Source: DATAGF01 sp963819845
GTDB lineage: Bacteria > Actinomycetota > Thermoleophilia > Miltoncostaeales > Miltoncostaeaceae
Assembly: GCA_963819845.1 (NCBI GenBank)
Contig: CAWFXQ010000012.1
Location: forward strand, 310,001 to 374,000
Reading direction: 5' to 3'
Length of the DNA: 64,000 bases
Below the pieces are notes generated by a model that did not search any database, was not told the origin of the DNA, and saw only the letters and a program-made list of their open reading frames with translations. Shown in pieces: positions 44,548 to 53,171 of the stretch (position 1 is its first letter; every line of letters starts with the position of its first letter). The translations under genes were made by a program, and so were the position numbers.

Positions 44548-45213
44548 CTACGTGGTGGCGCGGAGACCGGGCCCCGCGTCGGCGCGCAGAAAGGCGAGGA
44601 CGGCCAGCACGCGCCGGTGATCCTCGTCGGAGGCCGGCAGGCCGAGCTTTCCGAGGATGCTGCGAACGTGGGTCTCGACGGTGCGGTCGGTGAGCCAGAG
44701 GCGCCGCGCGATGCCCGCGTTGGTGCGGCCCTCGGCCATCAGGGCCAGCACCTCGCGCTCCCGCGGGCTGAGCGCGGCCAGGGGATCGTCGCGGCGGCCG
44801 GCCACGAGCGCAGCCACCACCTCCGGGTCGAGCGCCGACCCGCCGGCGGCCACGCGCCGCAGCGCGTCGAGGAAGTCGTCGACGTCGAGCACGCGGTCCT
44901 TCAGGAGGTAGCCGAAGCCGCCGGCGGCGACGAGGTCGAGCGAGTGGCGCGTCTCGACGTGCTGCGACAGCAGCATCACCGCGACGCCCGGGTGCCGGCT
45001 CCGGATCTCGGCCGCGGCCCGAGCCCCGTCGTCCTCGTTTCTCGGGGGCATCCGGATGTCGACCACGGCCAGGTCGGGGAGCTCGCGGGCGACGGCCTCG
45101 AGCAACGACGGGGCGTCGCCGACGGCGGCGACCACCTCGTGCCCGGCGTCACGCAACAGCAGCGCCAGCCCCTCGCGGAAGAGCGTCGAGTCCTCGCCGA
45201 TCACGACCCGCAC
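44548..45213 (-). CDS. NarL/LuxR-family response regulator
   Basis: A 221-residue response regulator. The receiver domain has the acidic pair (GED), phosphoacceptor Asp52 in VVDIRMPP, and Lys in YLLKDRV. The C-terminal LuxR helix-turn-helix is LSPREREVLALMAEGRTNAG followed by LWLTDRTVETHVRSILGKLG. Its start overlaps the end of the histidine kinase gene, so the two are one operon and probably one signalling pair. Target genes unknown. Confidence 0.93.
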   Translation of the reverse strand: MRVVIGEDSTLFREGLALLLRDAGHEVVAAVGDAPSLLEAVARELPDLAVVDIRMPPRNEDDGARAAAEIRSRHPGVAVMLLSQHVETRHSLDLVAAGGFGYLLKDRVLDVDDFLDALRRVAAGGSALDPEVVAALVAGRRDDPLAALSPREREVLALMAEGRTNAGIARRLWLTDRTVETHVRSILGKLGLPASDEDHRRVLAVLAFLRADAGPGLRATT

Positions 45214-47192
45214 GGGAGCACCACCTCCAGGCGGGTGCCGGCGCCGGGCGGGCTGTCGACGGTCATCGCGCCGCCGTGGGCGGCCACCCGGTCGGCGAGG
45301 CCCGCGAGCCCGCCGCTCGCGGTGGCAGCCGCCCCGCCGCAGCCGTCGTCGGCGATGGTCACGACGAGCCCGCCGTCGAGGCGCTCCGCGCGCACGTCCA
45401 CCCGGGTCGCGTCCGCGTGCTTCACCGCGTTGGCCACCGCCTCCAGCACGACGTAGTAGGCGGCGGTCTCGATCTCGGGTGGAAGGCCCTGAGGCGGCCC
45501 CTCCACCCCGACCGGCAGGGGGCTGCGGCGGGCCAGGTCGGCGAGGGCCGGCCCGAGCCCGTCGTCGAGGGCGCTGGGACGCAGGCCCCGGGCGATCTCG
45601 CGCAGGCCCGCGACCGCCTCGGCCAGCTCGTCCACGGCGCCGTCGAGGCTGCGCACGACCGCGGGATCGGCGCCCGGGCGCCGCTGCACCCGCCGGAGGG
45701 CCATGCCGAGCGCCACCAGGCGCTGCTGGGCGCCGTCGTGCAGGTCGCGCTCGAGCCGGCGGCGCTCCTCATAGCCGGCGCGGACGATCCGCGTCCGGCT
45801 CTCCTCGACCTCCTCGAGACGGCGGCGCAGCTCGCAGCGCAGGCGGGCCACCTCGACCGGCAGCGCCGCGGCGCGGACGACGTCGGCCAGCAGGGCGGGG
45901 CGCTCCAGGAGACGGTCGGCGTGGACGATCAGGCCGAGCGGAGCCGACCCCCGGCCGACGCCGGTCACCGTGCGCCCACCACCGGCGGTGGGGACATCTC
46001 GCACGACCCCGGCCAGGTCGGCGAGCACGCCGTGCTCGGGCAGCCATACGAGCAGGCGCAGGCCGGGGTCGTCGAGGGTGTCCCGAAGCACGGCCTCGAT
46101 GTCCTCGGGCTCGGCGGTGCCGTCGCGGAGGCGGGCGGCGAAGGCCTCGATGCGCGCCACGGCGCTCGTCCGGTCGCGATCGAAGCGCCGGTTGACCACG
46201 CGCTGCAGCCGTCGCCGCAGCGGGTCGAATGCGAGCGCGGCGGCGGCGGCCGCGGCGGCGGCGCCCGCGGTCGAGCCGCCGCCGAGCGGCACCGCGACGA
46301 GCAGCGCGACGGCGATCACGCCGGCCGCGAGCACGACGGACATCGCCAGCCACGCGATGGTCCGGCTGATGACCCGATCGACGTCGTAGAGCCCGTGGCG
46401 AAGCATCGCGACCGCGACCGCCGCCGTCAGCGCCAGGTAGGCGGCGAGGAACGAGACCAGCGTCACGGGCCCCGTCCCGTCGGTCACCGTCCCCTCGACG
46501 ATCCCCGCGACGAGCGCCACGGGCAGCAGGATGGCCGCGGCGGCGAGCCACTTGATCTGTATCCGCTCCACCCCGCGCGAGCGTCGGAAGCGGACGATCA
46601 TGGCGGTCGCGGCGAGGACCACGGCCGCGAGCAGCGCCGTCAACCCGATGGCGCTGAGGGCGGTTTCCGCGGCGTCCGGGAGCGCGGGCAGCGGATGGGC
46701 GACGTCCCCGTAGGGAGCTTCGAACGGCTCGTCGCGGAACGCCCCGACCACGGCCACCAGCACCGGAGCGGCGATGGCCAGCCACACTGCCCAGCGCCAG
46801 CGGGGCCCCGGCGGCCGGCCATCGGGGAAGAGCAGCAGCAGCAGCGCGAGCAGCCCGAAGACCGGGATCCAGTCGCTGTCGTAGAGGAGCGCGGCCCACC
46901 CGGCACCGGCGACGTGGCCATCGACCGCGGCGCCGGCCCAGGCGTCGAAGGCCACGTCGAGCGCCGGTATCAGGCCGAGACCGGCAACGATCGGCCCCAC
47001 CGGGTTCGCAGGGCGCTTGCGCGCGATCGCCACGCCGGCCACCAGCGCGGGGATCGAGAAGGCGGCGAAGCCGAGGGCGGCGAACGTCGAGCTCGCGGGT
47101 TCGTCGTCGATCGCCCGCAATGCGAGGGCGGCCGCGAATGCGACCCCGGCGAGGGCCGCGCAGGTCCAAGCCGCGACGGGTGGCCAGCGCAC
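45201..47192 (-). CDS. NarL-type sensor histidine kinase
   Basis: A 663-residue membrane kinase with about nine N-terminal hydrophobic helices in place of a simple sensor domain, a GAF-like middle (LRDTLDDPGLRLLVWLPEHG), a HisKA_3 dimerisation domain with phospho-His in RRLERDLHDGAQQRLVALGM, and an HATPase domain (YYVVLEAVANAVKHADATRV, DDGCGG). Architecture matches actinobacterial LiaS/DesK-like kinases. The GTG at 47192 is chosen; the longer open frame runs into the tRNA-like fragment at 47269. Partner is the response regulator at 44548. Confidence 0.9.
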   Translation of the reverse strand: MRWPPVAAWTCAALAGVAFAAALALRAIDDEPASSTFAALGFAAFSIPALVAGVAIARKRPANPVGPIVAGLGLIPALDVAFDAWAGAAVDGHVAGAGWAALLYDSDWIPVFGLLALLLLLFPDGRPPGPRWRWAVWLAIAAPVLVAVVGAFRDEPFEAPYGDVAHPLPALPDAAETALSAIGLTALLAAVVLAATAMIVRFRRSRGVERIQIKWLAAAAILLPVALVAGIVEGTVTDGTGPVTLVSFLAAYLALTAAVAVAMLRHGLYDVDRVISRTIAWLAMSVVLAAGVIAVALLVAVPLGGGSTAGAAAAAAAAALAFDPLRRRLQRVVNRRFDRDRTSAVARIEAFAARLRDGTAEPEDIEAVLRDTLDDPGLRLLVWLPEHGVLADLAGVVRDVPTAGGGRTVTGVGRGSAPLGLIVHADRLLERPALLADVVRAAALPVEVARLRCELRRRLEEVEESRTRIVRAGYEERRRLERDLHDGAQQRLVALGMALRRVQRRPGADPAVVRSLDGAVDELAEAVAGLREIARGLRPSALDDGLGPALADLARRSPLPVGVEGPPQGLPPEIETAAYYVVLEAVANAVKHADATRVDVRAERLDGGLVVTIADDGCGGAAATASGGLAGLADRVAAHGGAMTVDSPPGAGTRLEVVLPCGS

Positions 47193-47268
47193 GGCGCGAT
47201 CATCCCACCGCGCCGGTCCTCCCGGGATCCGTGCCACCACCGATCCCGTGGGAGGACTCCGGCGACGA

Positions 47269-47312
47269 TGCCCCCGGCAGGAGTCGAACCTGCGGCACCA
47301 GGCTTGGGACAC
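47269..47312 (-). repeat. Degenerate partial copy of the tRNA-Arg 3' half
   Basis: The minus strand carries about 44 bases matching the 3' half of tRNA-Arg(CCT), with four mismatches. It includes the complete T-arm and acceptor 3' strand but no 5' half. It looks like an attachment-site remnant and marks the left end of the block 47.3-52.3 kb. Confidence 0.7.
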
Positions 47313-47400
47313 GTGCTCGCGGCCTCGCCCGCGCACGCCGCCCCTCGCCCCGTTGCGCCGCTGTTGCGTCCACGCCGCGCGCGTCCGGCCCACCAGGAGG

Positions 47401-48903
47401 TCAGCCCCGGGCGACGCTCAGGACCCGCGTCTCCAGGTAGTCGTCCAGGGCGCCGGGGCCCCCGGCCTGCCCGAAGCCCGACTGCTTGACGCCGCAGAAG
47501 GGGACGGCCGCCGAGGAGACGCGGCCGCGGTTGACGGCGACCATCCCGACCTCAAGGGCGTCGCCCACCCGCAGGGCGGCATCGAGGTCGCGCGTGTAGA
47601 GGTAGGCGGCCAGGCCGTGCTCGCTCCGGTTGGCCTGCTCGATCGCGTCGGCCTCGCCGTCGACGATGCGGATGGGGGCGATCGGCCCGAAGATCTCCTC
47701 GCCCATGACACGGGCCTGGTCGGGCACGTCGGTCAGCACGACCGGCGCGAAGTAGTGCCCCGGGCCGGGGAGGGCGCCGCCGGCGAGCGCGACCGTCGCG
47801 CCGCAGGCGACCGCGTCGTCCACCAGCTCGACGAGGCGGCGGCGCTGCCGCTTGCCGGCCATCGGGCCGAGCCGCACGCCGGCCTCGGTGCCGCGGCCGA
47901 CCTCGAGCTCGTCCAGGCGCTCGGCCAGGCGCGCGGTGAACTCGTCCGCCACCTCGCGGTCCACGTAGAAGCGGTTGGCCGCGGTGCAGGCCTCGCCGCC
48001 GTTGCGCATCTTGGCGGCCACGGCGCCGTCCACCGCGGCGTCGAGGTCGGCGTCGGCCAGGACGATGAACGGCGCCTGGCCGCCGAGCTCGACGCTCAGG
48101 CGCAGGACCTGGTCGGCCGAGCGGGCGATCAGGTGGCGCCCGACGGCCATCGAGCCCGTGAAGGTCAGCTTGCGCAGGCGCCCGTCGTCCAGCAGGGGGT
48201 CGGTGGCCCCGTCCTCGGAGGAGACGACCACGTTGAGGACGCCGTCCGGCACGCCCGCCTCGTGGAGGATGCCCACCAGCGCCAGAGCCGACATGGGCGT
48301 GAGGGCCGAGGGCCGCAGGACCACGGTGCAGCCGGCCGCCAGGGCTGCGGCGACGCCGCGGGCGGGGACGGCGAGAGGGAAGTTCCAGGGCGTGACGATC
48401 AGGCATGGGCCCACGGGGCGGCGGCGCACCATCATGTGGGTCGAGCCGTCGGGGCCCTCCGAGCAGGTCCCGGCCACCCGCACGGCCTCCTCGGCGCACC
48501 ACTCCAGGTATTCGCGGGCGAACGCGACCTCGTCGGCCGACTCGGCCAGCGGCTTGCCCATCTCGAGGGTGATCAGCATCGCGAGCGTGTCGGAGCGGCG
48601 CTCCAGCTCGTCGGCGGCGCGCCGGAGGACGCGGGCCCGGTCGCGGGGGGGCACCGCGGCCCAACCGGTCTGGACCGCGTGCGCGGCCTCGAGCGCATCG
48701 AGCGCGTCGGCCGTGCCGGCGTCGGCCACGGAGCAGAGGGTCTCGCCCGTCGAGGGGTCCTCGACGGCCAGGGTGCGACCCGAACGCGCCGGCCGCCAAC
48801 AGCCGGCCACCAGCAGCTCCTTCGGGCACTCGGCGACGGCGGCCCACTCGGCCAGGACACCCTCGGCCTCGCGGGCCCGGCCGGCGACCGCCGTCGTGCT
48901 CAT
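47401..48903 (-). CDS. NAD(P)-dependent aldehyde/succinate-semialdehyde dehydrogenase
   Basis: A 500-residue ALDH. The proton-relay Asn is in PWNFP (Asn174), the general base is Glu272 in VELGGQAPF, and the nucleophile is Cys306 in NGGEACTAANR. PFCGVKQSGFGQAGGP near the end is the usual C-terminal pattern. The best family guess is succinate-semialdehyde dehydrogenase (GabD-like). The conserved Lys of the cofactor site (LKPS in relatives) is Arg197 here (LRPSALTP). The gene overlaps the downstream end of the hypothetical gene at 48900 by four bases. No GABA transaminase is nearby. Confidence 0.88.
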   Translation of the reverse strand: MSTTAVAGRAREAEGVLAEWAAVAECPKELLVAGCWRPARSGRTLAVEDPSTGETLCSVADAGTADALDALEAAHAVQTGWAAVPPRDRARVLRRAADELERRSDTLAMLITLEMGKPLAESADEVAFAREYLEWCAEEAVRVAGTCSEGPDGSTHMMVRRRPVGPCLIVTPWNFPLAVPARGVAAALAAGCTVVLRPSALTPMSALALVGILHEAGVPDGVLNVVVSSEDGATDPLLDDGRLRKLTFTGSMAVGRHLIARSADQVLRLSVELGGQAPFIVLADADLDAAVDGAVAAKMRNGGEACTAANRFYVDREVADEFTARLAERLDELEVGRGTEAGVRLGPMAGKRQRRRLVELVDDAVACGATVALAGGALPGPGHYFAPVVLTDVPDQARVMGEEIFGPIAPIRIVDGEADAIEQANRSEHGLAAYLYTRDLDAALRVGDALEVGMVAVNRGRVSSAAVPFCGVKQSGFGQAGGPGALDDYLETRVLSVARG

Positions 48904-49265
48904 CGCGGCGCCGCCGGGCGCGCGTCGGGCAGCCGCTCGAAAGAGATCCGGACGCGGCCGACCTGGCCCACGCCGAATGCCTCATCGCGGAGGCCCAGCC
49001 GGTCGCGGAGGACGTCGGCGAGGTCGCGCTGGGCCGGCGAGAAGTAGCCGAGCACCAGGCGGCGCTCGCCGGTCAGGATCACGAGGTCGCCTTCGATGAC
49101 GATCGGGGTGCCCATCGGCGTCTCCTCGCGAAGGGACTCGTCGCGCCGGCCGGCGCGCTCGATCCGGGTCAGGAGCGCGTCCGCAGCCAGCCCGTCGAGG
49201 AAGCGGCGGCGGCTGGCTTGGAACGACGCGAAGTCGGTAGGGGTGCCATCCGAGGTCTCGAACAT
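48900..49265 (-). CDS. Hypothetical protein upstream of the aldehyde dehydrogenase
   Basis: A 121-residue soluble protein: helical start (FASFQASRRRFLDGLAADAL), then a beta-rich region (GTPIVIEGDLVILTGERRLV) and RVRISFERLPDAR. No signal peptide or membrane helix. Its stop overlaps the aldehyde dehydrogenase start by four bases, so the two are probably coupled. I do not recognise a family. Confidence 0.65.
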   Translation of the reverse strand: MFETSDGTPTDFASFQASRRRFLDGLAADALLTRIERAGRRDESLREETPMGTPIVIEGDLVILTGERRLVLGYFSPAQRDLADVLRDRLGLRDEAFGVGQVGRVRISFERLPDARPAAPR

Positions 49266-49312
49266 GGCCCCACGCTAGGCCCGCCCCTCGCCGTGGCCAT
49301 CCCAAGGTCTTG

Positions 49313-52267
49313 CTATTTGGCCTCCGGCGGGCTGGCCATGCGGGACGCCGTCAACCCCCGCTCGGCGCCCATCCTCACGGCCGCGGCGCGGTTCTTGACC
49401 CCCAGCTTGCGGAAGACGTTGGCCACGTGGCGGATGGCCGTGTGCTCGCTGATCACCAGGCGCTCGGCGATCTGGCGGTTGGTGAGCCCCTCAGCCACCA
49501 GGCCGAGCACCTCCAGCTCGCGGGCCGACAGGCCGCCGGCGCCGGGACCATGGCGGGCCGGCGCGCGCTCGCCGAGCGCCCGCAGGGTCTCGTCGGCCCG
49601 GCGCACCCAGCCCTCGCATCCCAGTCGCGCGAAGCGCTCCCGCGCGGCGCGCGCCAGGTCCACCGCCGCGGCTCGCCCGCCTGGTGCGCCGGCGGCGATC
49701 CCCGCGGCCACCATCCGGTCCGTCGCGGCCACGAACGTCCATCCGTGCGCCTCGGTGCCCAGCGCTGCCGCCTCGACGTCGAGGGCCCCGCGGGCGGGTG
49801 CGTCCCTGAGGTCGAGCAGTGCGGCGCAGTAGCGAAGCTGCGGGTGGTCGGCGAGGAGGCCGCAGCCCCAGGCCACCAGGCGCCGAGCCGGATCGAGGTC
49901 GCCCGCCGCCACGAGCACCTGGACCTTGGGGGGCACCACCTCCACCTCGGCCGCGCCGCGCTCGATGAGCTCGCGGCAGCGCTCGAGTGACGGCTCCAGC
50001 AACGCGCGCGCCCCAGAGGGGTCGCCCGCCAGCAGGCGCGCGACCGCAGCCGCATCGTGCGAGTAGTCGGCCAGGCGCGGCCACGCGGTGGACATCGCGT
50101 CCTCGGCGAGGGCCAGCCAGGCGGCTTCCGCTTCGGCGAGATCGGCCGCGTTCACCAGCAGGTCGGCGCGTGCCTCGGCCATGATCCAACGCGCATACCG
50201 GGCCGGCTGCTCCGGGTCGAGCAGCGCCTCGGCGTCCGCGATCAGCCGCTCGGTTCGCTCCCGATCGCCGGCGAGGGCGCTCATCCAGGTCTGAAAGGCG
50301 ACGAACTCCGCCTGCAGCGCGCGGAGCCCGTGACGCTCGGCGAGCTCGGCGGCGGCGGCGAGCAGCGCGGTCGCCTCGGCCGGCGGGATGAGCAGCAGGT
50401 TGCTGGTCGCGAGCAGGTAGTTGGCGCGCGCGGCGCCGACGTCGTCGTGGTGCGCGAGCGCCAAGCGAGCGGCCTCCTCGAGCGACCCCCGCCCGGCGGC
50501 CAGGTCGCACTCCCAGAGCCGCATCATCCCGAGCGTCGCCAGCAGGCTGATCCGGTCGCGGGCCTCCTCGGCCGTCGTCGCGAGCGGGACCAGCTCGAGC
50601 CCCTCCTCGGCTGCGCGCACGGCGGGGCCGGCGAGCTGCTCGGCCGCCAGCGTCCTGGCCTGCGCCGCGAGCGCGGTGCGCAACGCCGACGGGTCGCCCG
50701 CGCTCCGCAGCGCCGTGATCGCCGCCTCCCACTCGTCGAGGGCCGACGCGCGCGCCTGCACCACCCCGCCGTCGTTCAGGAGGGCGCGGCAGAGCGCGGC
50801 CCGCGCTGCGTCGCCGAGCTCCTGATATGCCTCACGGGCGAGCCCCAGGAGCTCGACGGCCCGTGCGCTCCCGCGCTCCGCGTGGCCGCGCATGCGCCCG
50901 CACGCCATCAGCAGCTCGGCGCGCAAATCGGGCCCGTCGGCCTCGCTCCAGAGCGACAGCGCCTGCTCGAGGTGGTCGACGGCCTCCTCGAAGGCACCGA
51001 TCTCCTCCGCCTGGGCCGCGGCGGCGCGCGAGTGCCGGAGCGCCCGCTCCCGATCGCCGGCCGCCAAGGCCTGGCGGGCGAGCCCGGCCGCCGACATGTC
51101 TATCGCCCCCTCGCCGACCAGCGCCTCGGCGGCCTCGAGGATGCGGGCGTGGCGGCCCTGGCGCAGGGGGGCGAGGCCCTCCTGCCCGAGCGCCTCGTGG
51201 ACCAGCGCGTGACGGAAGGCGAGCCGCTGCCCCGAGGGGTCATCGGGAGGCTCCACGACCAGTCCGGCGTCGGCCAGCCCCGCCATGGCCCGCACCACCT
51301 CCTCGCGCGAGGCGCCGGAGGCGCTCGCGAGCAGCCTCAGGTCGAAGCGCTCGCCGATGGCGGCCGCCCAGGAGAGCATCTCGCGCTCCTCCGGCGCCAG
51401 GCGGGCGGCGCGGGCCCGGATCGAGTCGGCCAGCGTCCAGGGCAGCTCGACCGCACCCGTCCCCCTGCGCCGACCGGTGGTCGGATCGAGCCAGCCCGAC
51501 TCGACGGCCGCGCGGGCGAGCTCCTCGAGGGCGAACGGGTTGCCGCCCGCCAGGCGCAGGAGCTCGGCCCGGACCTCGGGGGCCGGCTCGCGCCTCAGGA
51601 CCTCGGCCAGCATCACGGCGGCCGCCTCCGGGGCCAGCGGCTCGAGGGTGAGCTCCTCGAGCAGGCGGTCGCGGCGCAGCTCGGCGCGCATCGCGGCGAG
51701 GGCGCCGCTGCCGGCGTCGGCCTCGGACCGGAAGGTCACCAGCACCGCTACCGGCCGGCCCCGCAGGGCGCGGGCGATGAAGGGCACCAGCGAGAGGCTG
51801 GTCGCGTCGGCCCAATGCAGGTCCTCGAGCACGACCAGCGACCCACGGGAGCCGGCCAGCTCGCGCATGTAGCGGGCAGCCGCCTCGAAGGTGGCGCCCA
51901 GGTTGCCCGCCTCGACCGCGCTGGCGCCGAGCTCGGGCAGCAGCCGGGCGGGGAAGCCGGCCGCCAGGGGATCGCGCGAGCGCGGCGTCAGGCCCTCGCG
52001 GCCGGCCGCCCGCACAAGGTCGCGGAAGACGCCGAGCGGCTCGGCGAGCCCGAGCACCGCCCGCCCCTCGACCACGACCCGGCGCGCCCTGCGCCCGCAC
52101 TCGCCGGCGTACGCGGCCAGCCGCGATTTGCCGATGCCCGCCTCGCCGACCAGCGCCCGCGCCCCACCCGCCTCCGAGGAGACGAGCTCGGCGAGGGCTT
52201 CCTGCGCCGGGCCGCGGCCGTGGATGCTCTGGGCCAGCAGTGGAGCGGCGTGGCTCTGGGCCGCCAT
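49313..52267 (-). CDS. Large AAA-ATPase regulator with LuxR HTH
   Basis: A 984-residue regulator with Walker A GEAGIGKS (41-48), VVLEDLHWADATSLSLVPFI as the Walker B region, a long helical repeat section, and a C-terminal LuxR HTH: LSARELEVLGLVAEGLTNRQ followed by LVISEHTAIRHVANVFRKLG. Same architecture as the regulator at 4105-6867, though the sequences differ throughout. It ends 47 bases before the hypothetical gene at 48900-49265, on the same strand, so it may control the dehydrogenase pair. The ATG at 52267 lies ten bases after TAGCCT. Confidence 0.9.
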   Translation of the reverse strand: MAAQSHAAPLLAQSIHGRGPAQEALAELVSSEAGGARALVGEAGIGKSRLAAYAGECGRRARRVVVEGRAVLGLAEPLGVFRDLVRAAGREGLTPRSRDPLAAGFPARLLPELGASAVEAGNLGATFEAAARYMRELAGSRGSLVVLEDLHWADATSLSLVPFIARALRGRPVAVLVTFRSEADAGSGALAAMRAELRRDRLLEELTLEPLAPEAAAVMLAEVLRREPAPEVRAELLRLAGGNPFALEELARAAVESGWLDPTTGRRRGTGAVELPWTLADSIRARAARLAPEEREMLSWAAAIGERFDLRLLASASGASREEVVRAMAGLADAGLVVEPPDDPSGQRLAFRHALVHEALGQEGLAPLRQGRHARILEAAEALVGEGAIDMSAAGLARQALAAGDRERALRHSRAAAAQAEEIGAFEEAVDHLEQALSLWSEADGPDLRAELLMACGRMRGHAERGSARAVELLGLAREAYQELGDAARAALCRALLNDGGVVQARASALDEWEAAITALRSAGDPSALRTALAAQARTLAAEQLAGPAVRAAEEGLELVPLATTAEEARDRISLLATLGMMRLWECDLAAGRGSLEEAARLALAHHDDVGAARANYLLATSNLLLIPPAEATALLAAAAELAERHGLRALQAEFVAFQTWMSALAGDRERTERLIADAEALLDPEQPARYARWIMAEARADLLVNAADLAEAEAAWLALAEDAMSTAWPRLADYSHDAAAVARLLAGDPSGARALLEPSLERCRELIERGAAEVEVVPPKVQVLVAAGDLDPARRLVAWGCGLLADHPQLRYCAALLDLRDAPARGALDVEAAALGTEAHGWTFVAATDRMVAAGIAAGAPGGRAAAVDLARAARERFARLGCEGWVRRADETLRALGERAPARHGPGAGGLSARELEVLGLVAEGLTNRQIAERLVISEHTAIRHVANVFRKLGVKNRAAAVRMGAERGLTASRMASPPEAK

Positions 52268-52339
52268 CGTGGGGCAGAGGCTATTTCAGCCCGGGCCGCG
52301 GGTCAGCCCCGCGGAGCCGCCTGCGCACCGATGACCCGA

Positions 52340-52383
52340 TGCCCCCGGCAGGAGTCGAACCTGCGACACCAGGTTTAGGAAAC
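52340..52383 (-). repeat. Exact 44-bp copy of the tRNA-Arg(CCT) 3' half (att-like)
   Basis: Identical to bases 55865-55908, the 3' half of the complete tRNA gene, from the anticodon loop to the discriminator base. Identity stops abruptly after the GTTTCC segment. Such a displaced 3' end is what site-specific integration into a tRNA gene leaves behind. The interval 52384-55864 would be the inserted DNA. Confidence 0.8.
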
Positions 52384-52564
52384 GTGCTGAGCGGCTCGCG
52401 GGATCTCGCTCAGGCACGTGCGATCCAGACACGATGCGCGCTCCAGCCCGCTCGCGTGGCTCCACCGCGAGGCGCCGCGAGCGGCGGTGTGTTGCGTTCC
52501 GGGTTGCGCCGACCGGTGCCGGCAGCGGCCAGTTTGAACCTCGGCAGCTCGGACCGGCGCAGGG

Positions 52565-52640
52565 GTGAGCACTACCGCATTGCCGAGTAGGCGTCCGACA
52601 GCGCGGGACGGGGGAACGGCGTTCTCGGGTCCCGGTGCCG
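52565..52640 (-). pseudogene. Decayed fragment of a TAP-family hydrolase gene
   Basis: About 76 bases resemble bases 40961-41042 of the hydrolase gene (shared TTGCCGAGTAGG and CTCGGGT blocks). On the minus strand it still reads RAVGRLLGNAVVLT, matching RAVAGLLGNAVLLT in the intact protein near its catalytic Asp. No other part is recognisable. Probably a remnant of a lost paralogue or a recombination scar. Confidence 0.6.
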
Positions 52641-52666
52641 AGCTCTGGGGAGGATCCCTGAGGCGC

Positions 52667-52996
52667 TCAGCCCCCGGGCGGTTGGAAGCCGGCGACGACG
52701 GCCCTCGCCTTGTTGAGCAGCGCCGCGGCGTCGTCCATGTCCAGCAACTCTTGGAGCTTGCTCGTGATCAGGCCCGAGCTCGTCACGCCCGCCGAGGCGG
52801 CGCCAGCGGAAGCGACGTCAGGTGCATCGAAGATGACCAGGCCATCGTGCTCCCCGGTCATCCAATAGAGGCACTCCATCGTCCCGCCGAGGCTCTCGAC
52901 CACCTTTCGGGCAGCCGCGGCGCGATCGCCCGGGTTCTCGATCATCTGCCTCCACCCCTCGCTCGTGTAGGAAAAGAAGGCCACGTACTTCGGCAT
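52667..52996 (-). CDS. GYD-domain protein
   Basis: A 109-residue protein of the GYD family: MPKYVAFFSYTSEGWRQMIE, then ESLGGTMECLYWMTGEHDGL and a C-terminal helix (KLQELLDMDDAAALLNKAR). These are small ferredoxin-fold proteins of unknown function. The ATG at 52996 has GGAGGT upstream and is chosen over the longer frame. Stands alone inside the tRNA-bounded block. Confidence 0.82.
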   Translation of the reverse strand: MPKYVAFFSYTSEGWRQMIENPGDRAAAARKVVESLGGTMECLYWMTGEHDGLVIFDAPDVASAGAASAGVTSSGLITSKLQELLDMDDAAALLNKARAVVAGFQPPGG

Positions 52997-53171
52997 CTCG
53001 GCACCTCCGCTCGGATCGGCGACGAGCATCTCACCGTGCCAGCGGCGCGGCCATCCCGCTCGCGGGTGTACGTGCACGCGCCGGGCGAGAGCGCCACGCT
53101 CGAGCGGATGCTGGACGCCGGTCCTCCATCCGTGGCAGGGTTGTCAGCGGTCAACGGAGAGGGGCTCAGGG

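Larger units (their letters stand above)
52268..52666. other. Gene-poor stretch with a tRNA-like fragment and a decayed gene piece
   Basis: No intact gene. It holds the LuxR regulator's upstream region, the exact 44-bp tRNA-Arg 3' copy (52340-52383), a non-coding GC-rich stretch, and a remnant of a TAP-family hydrolase gene (52565-52640). Confidence 0.6.
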
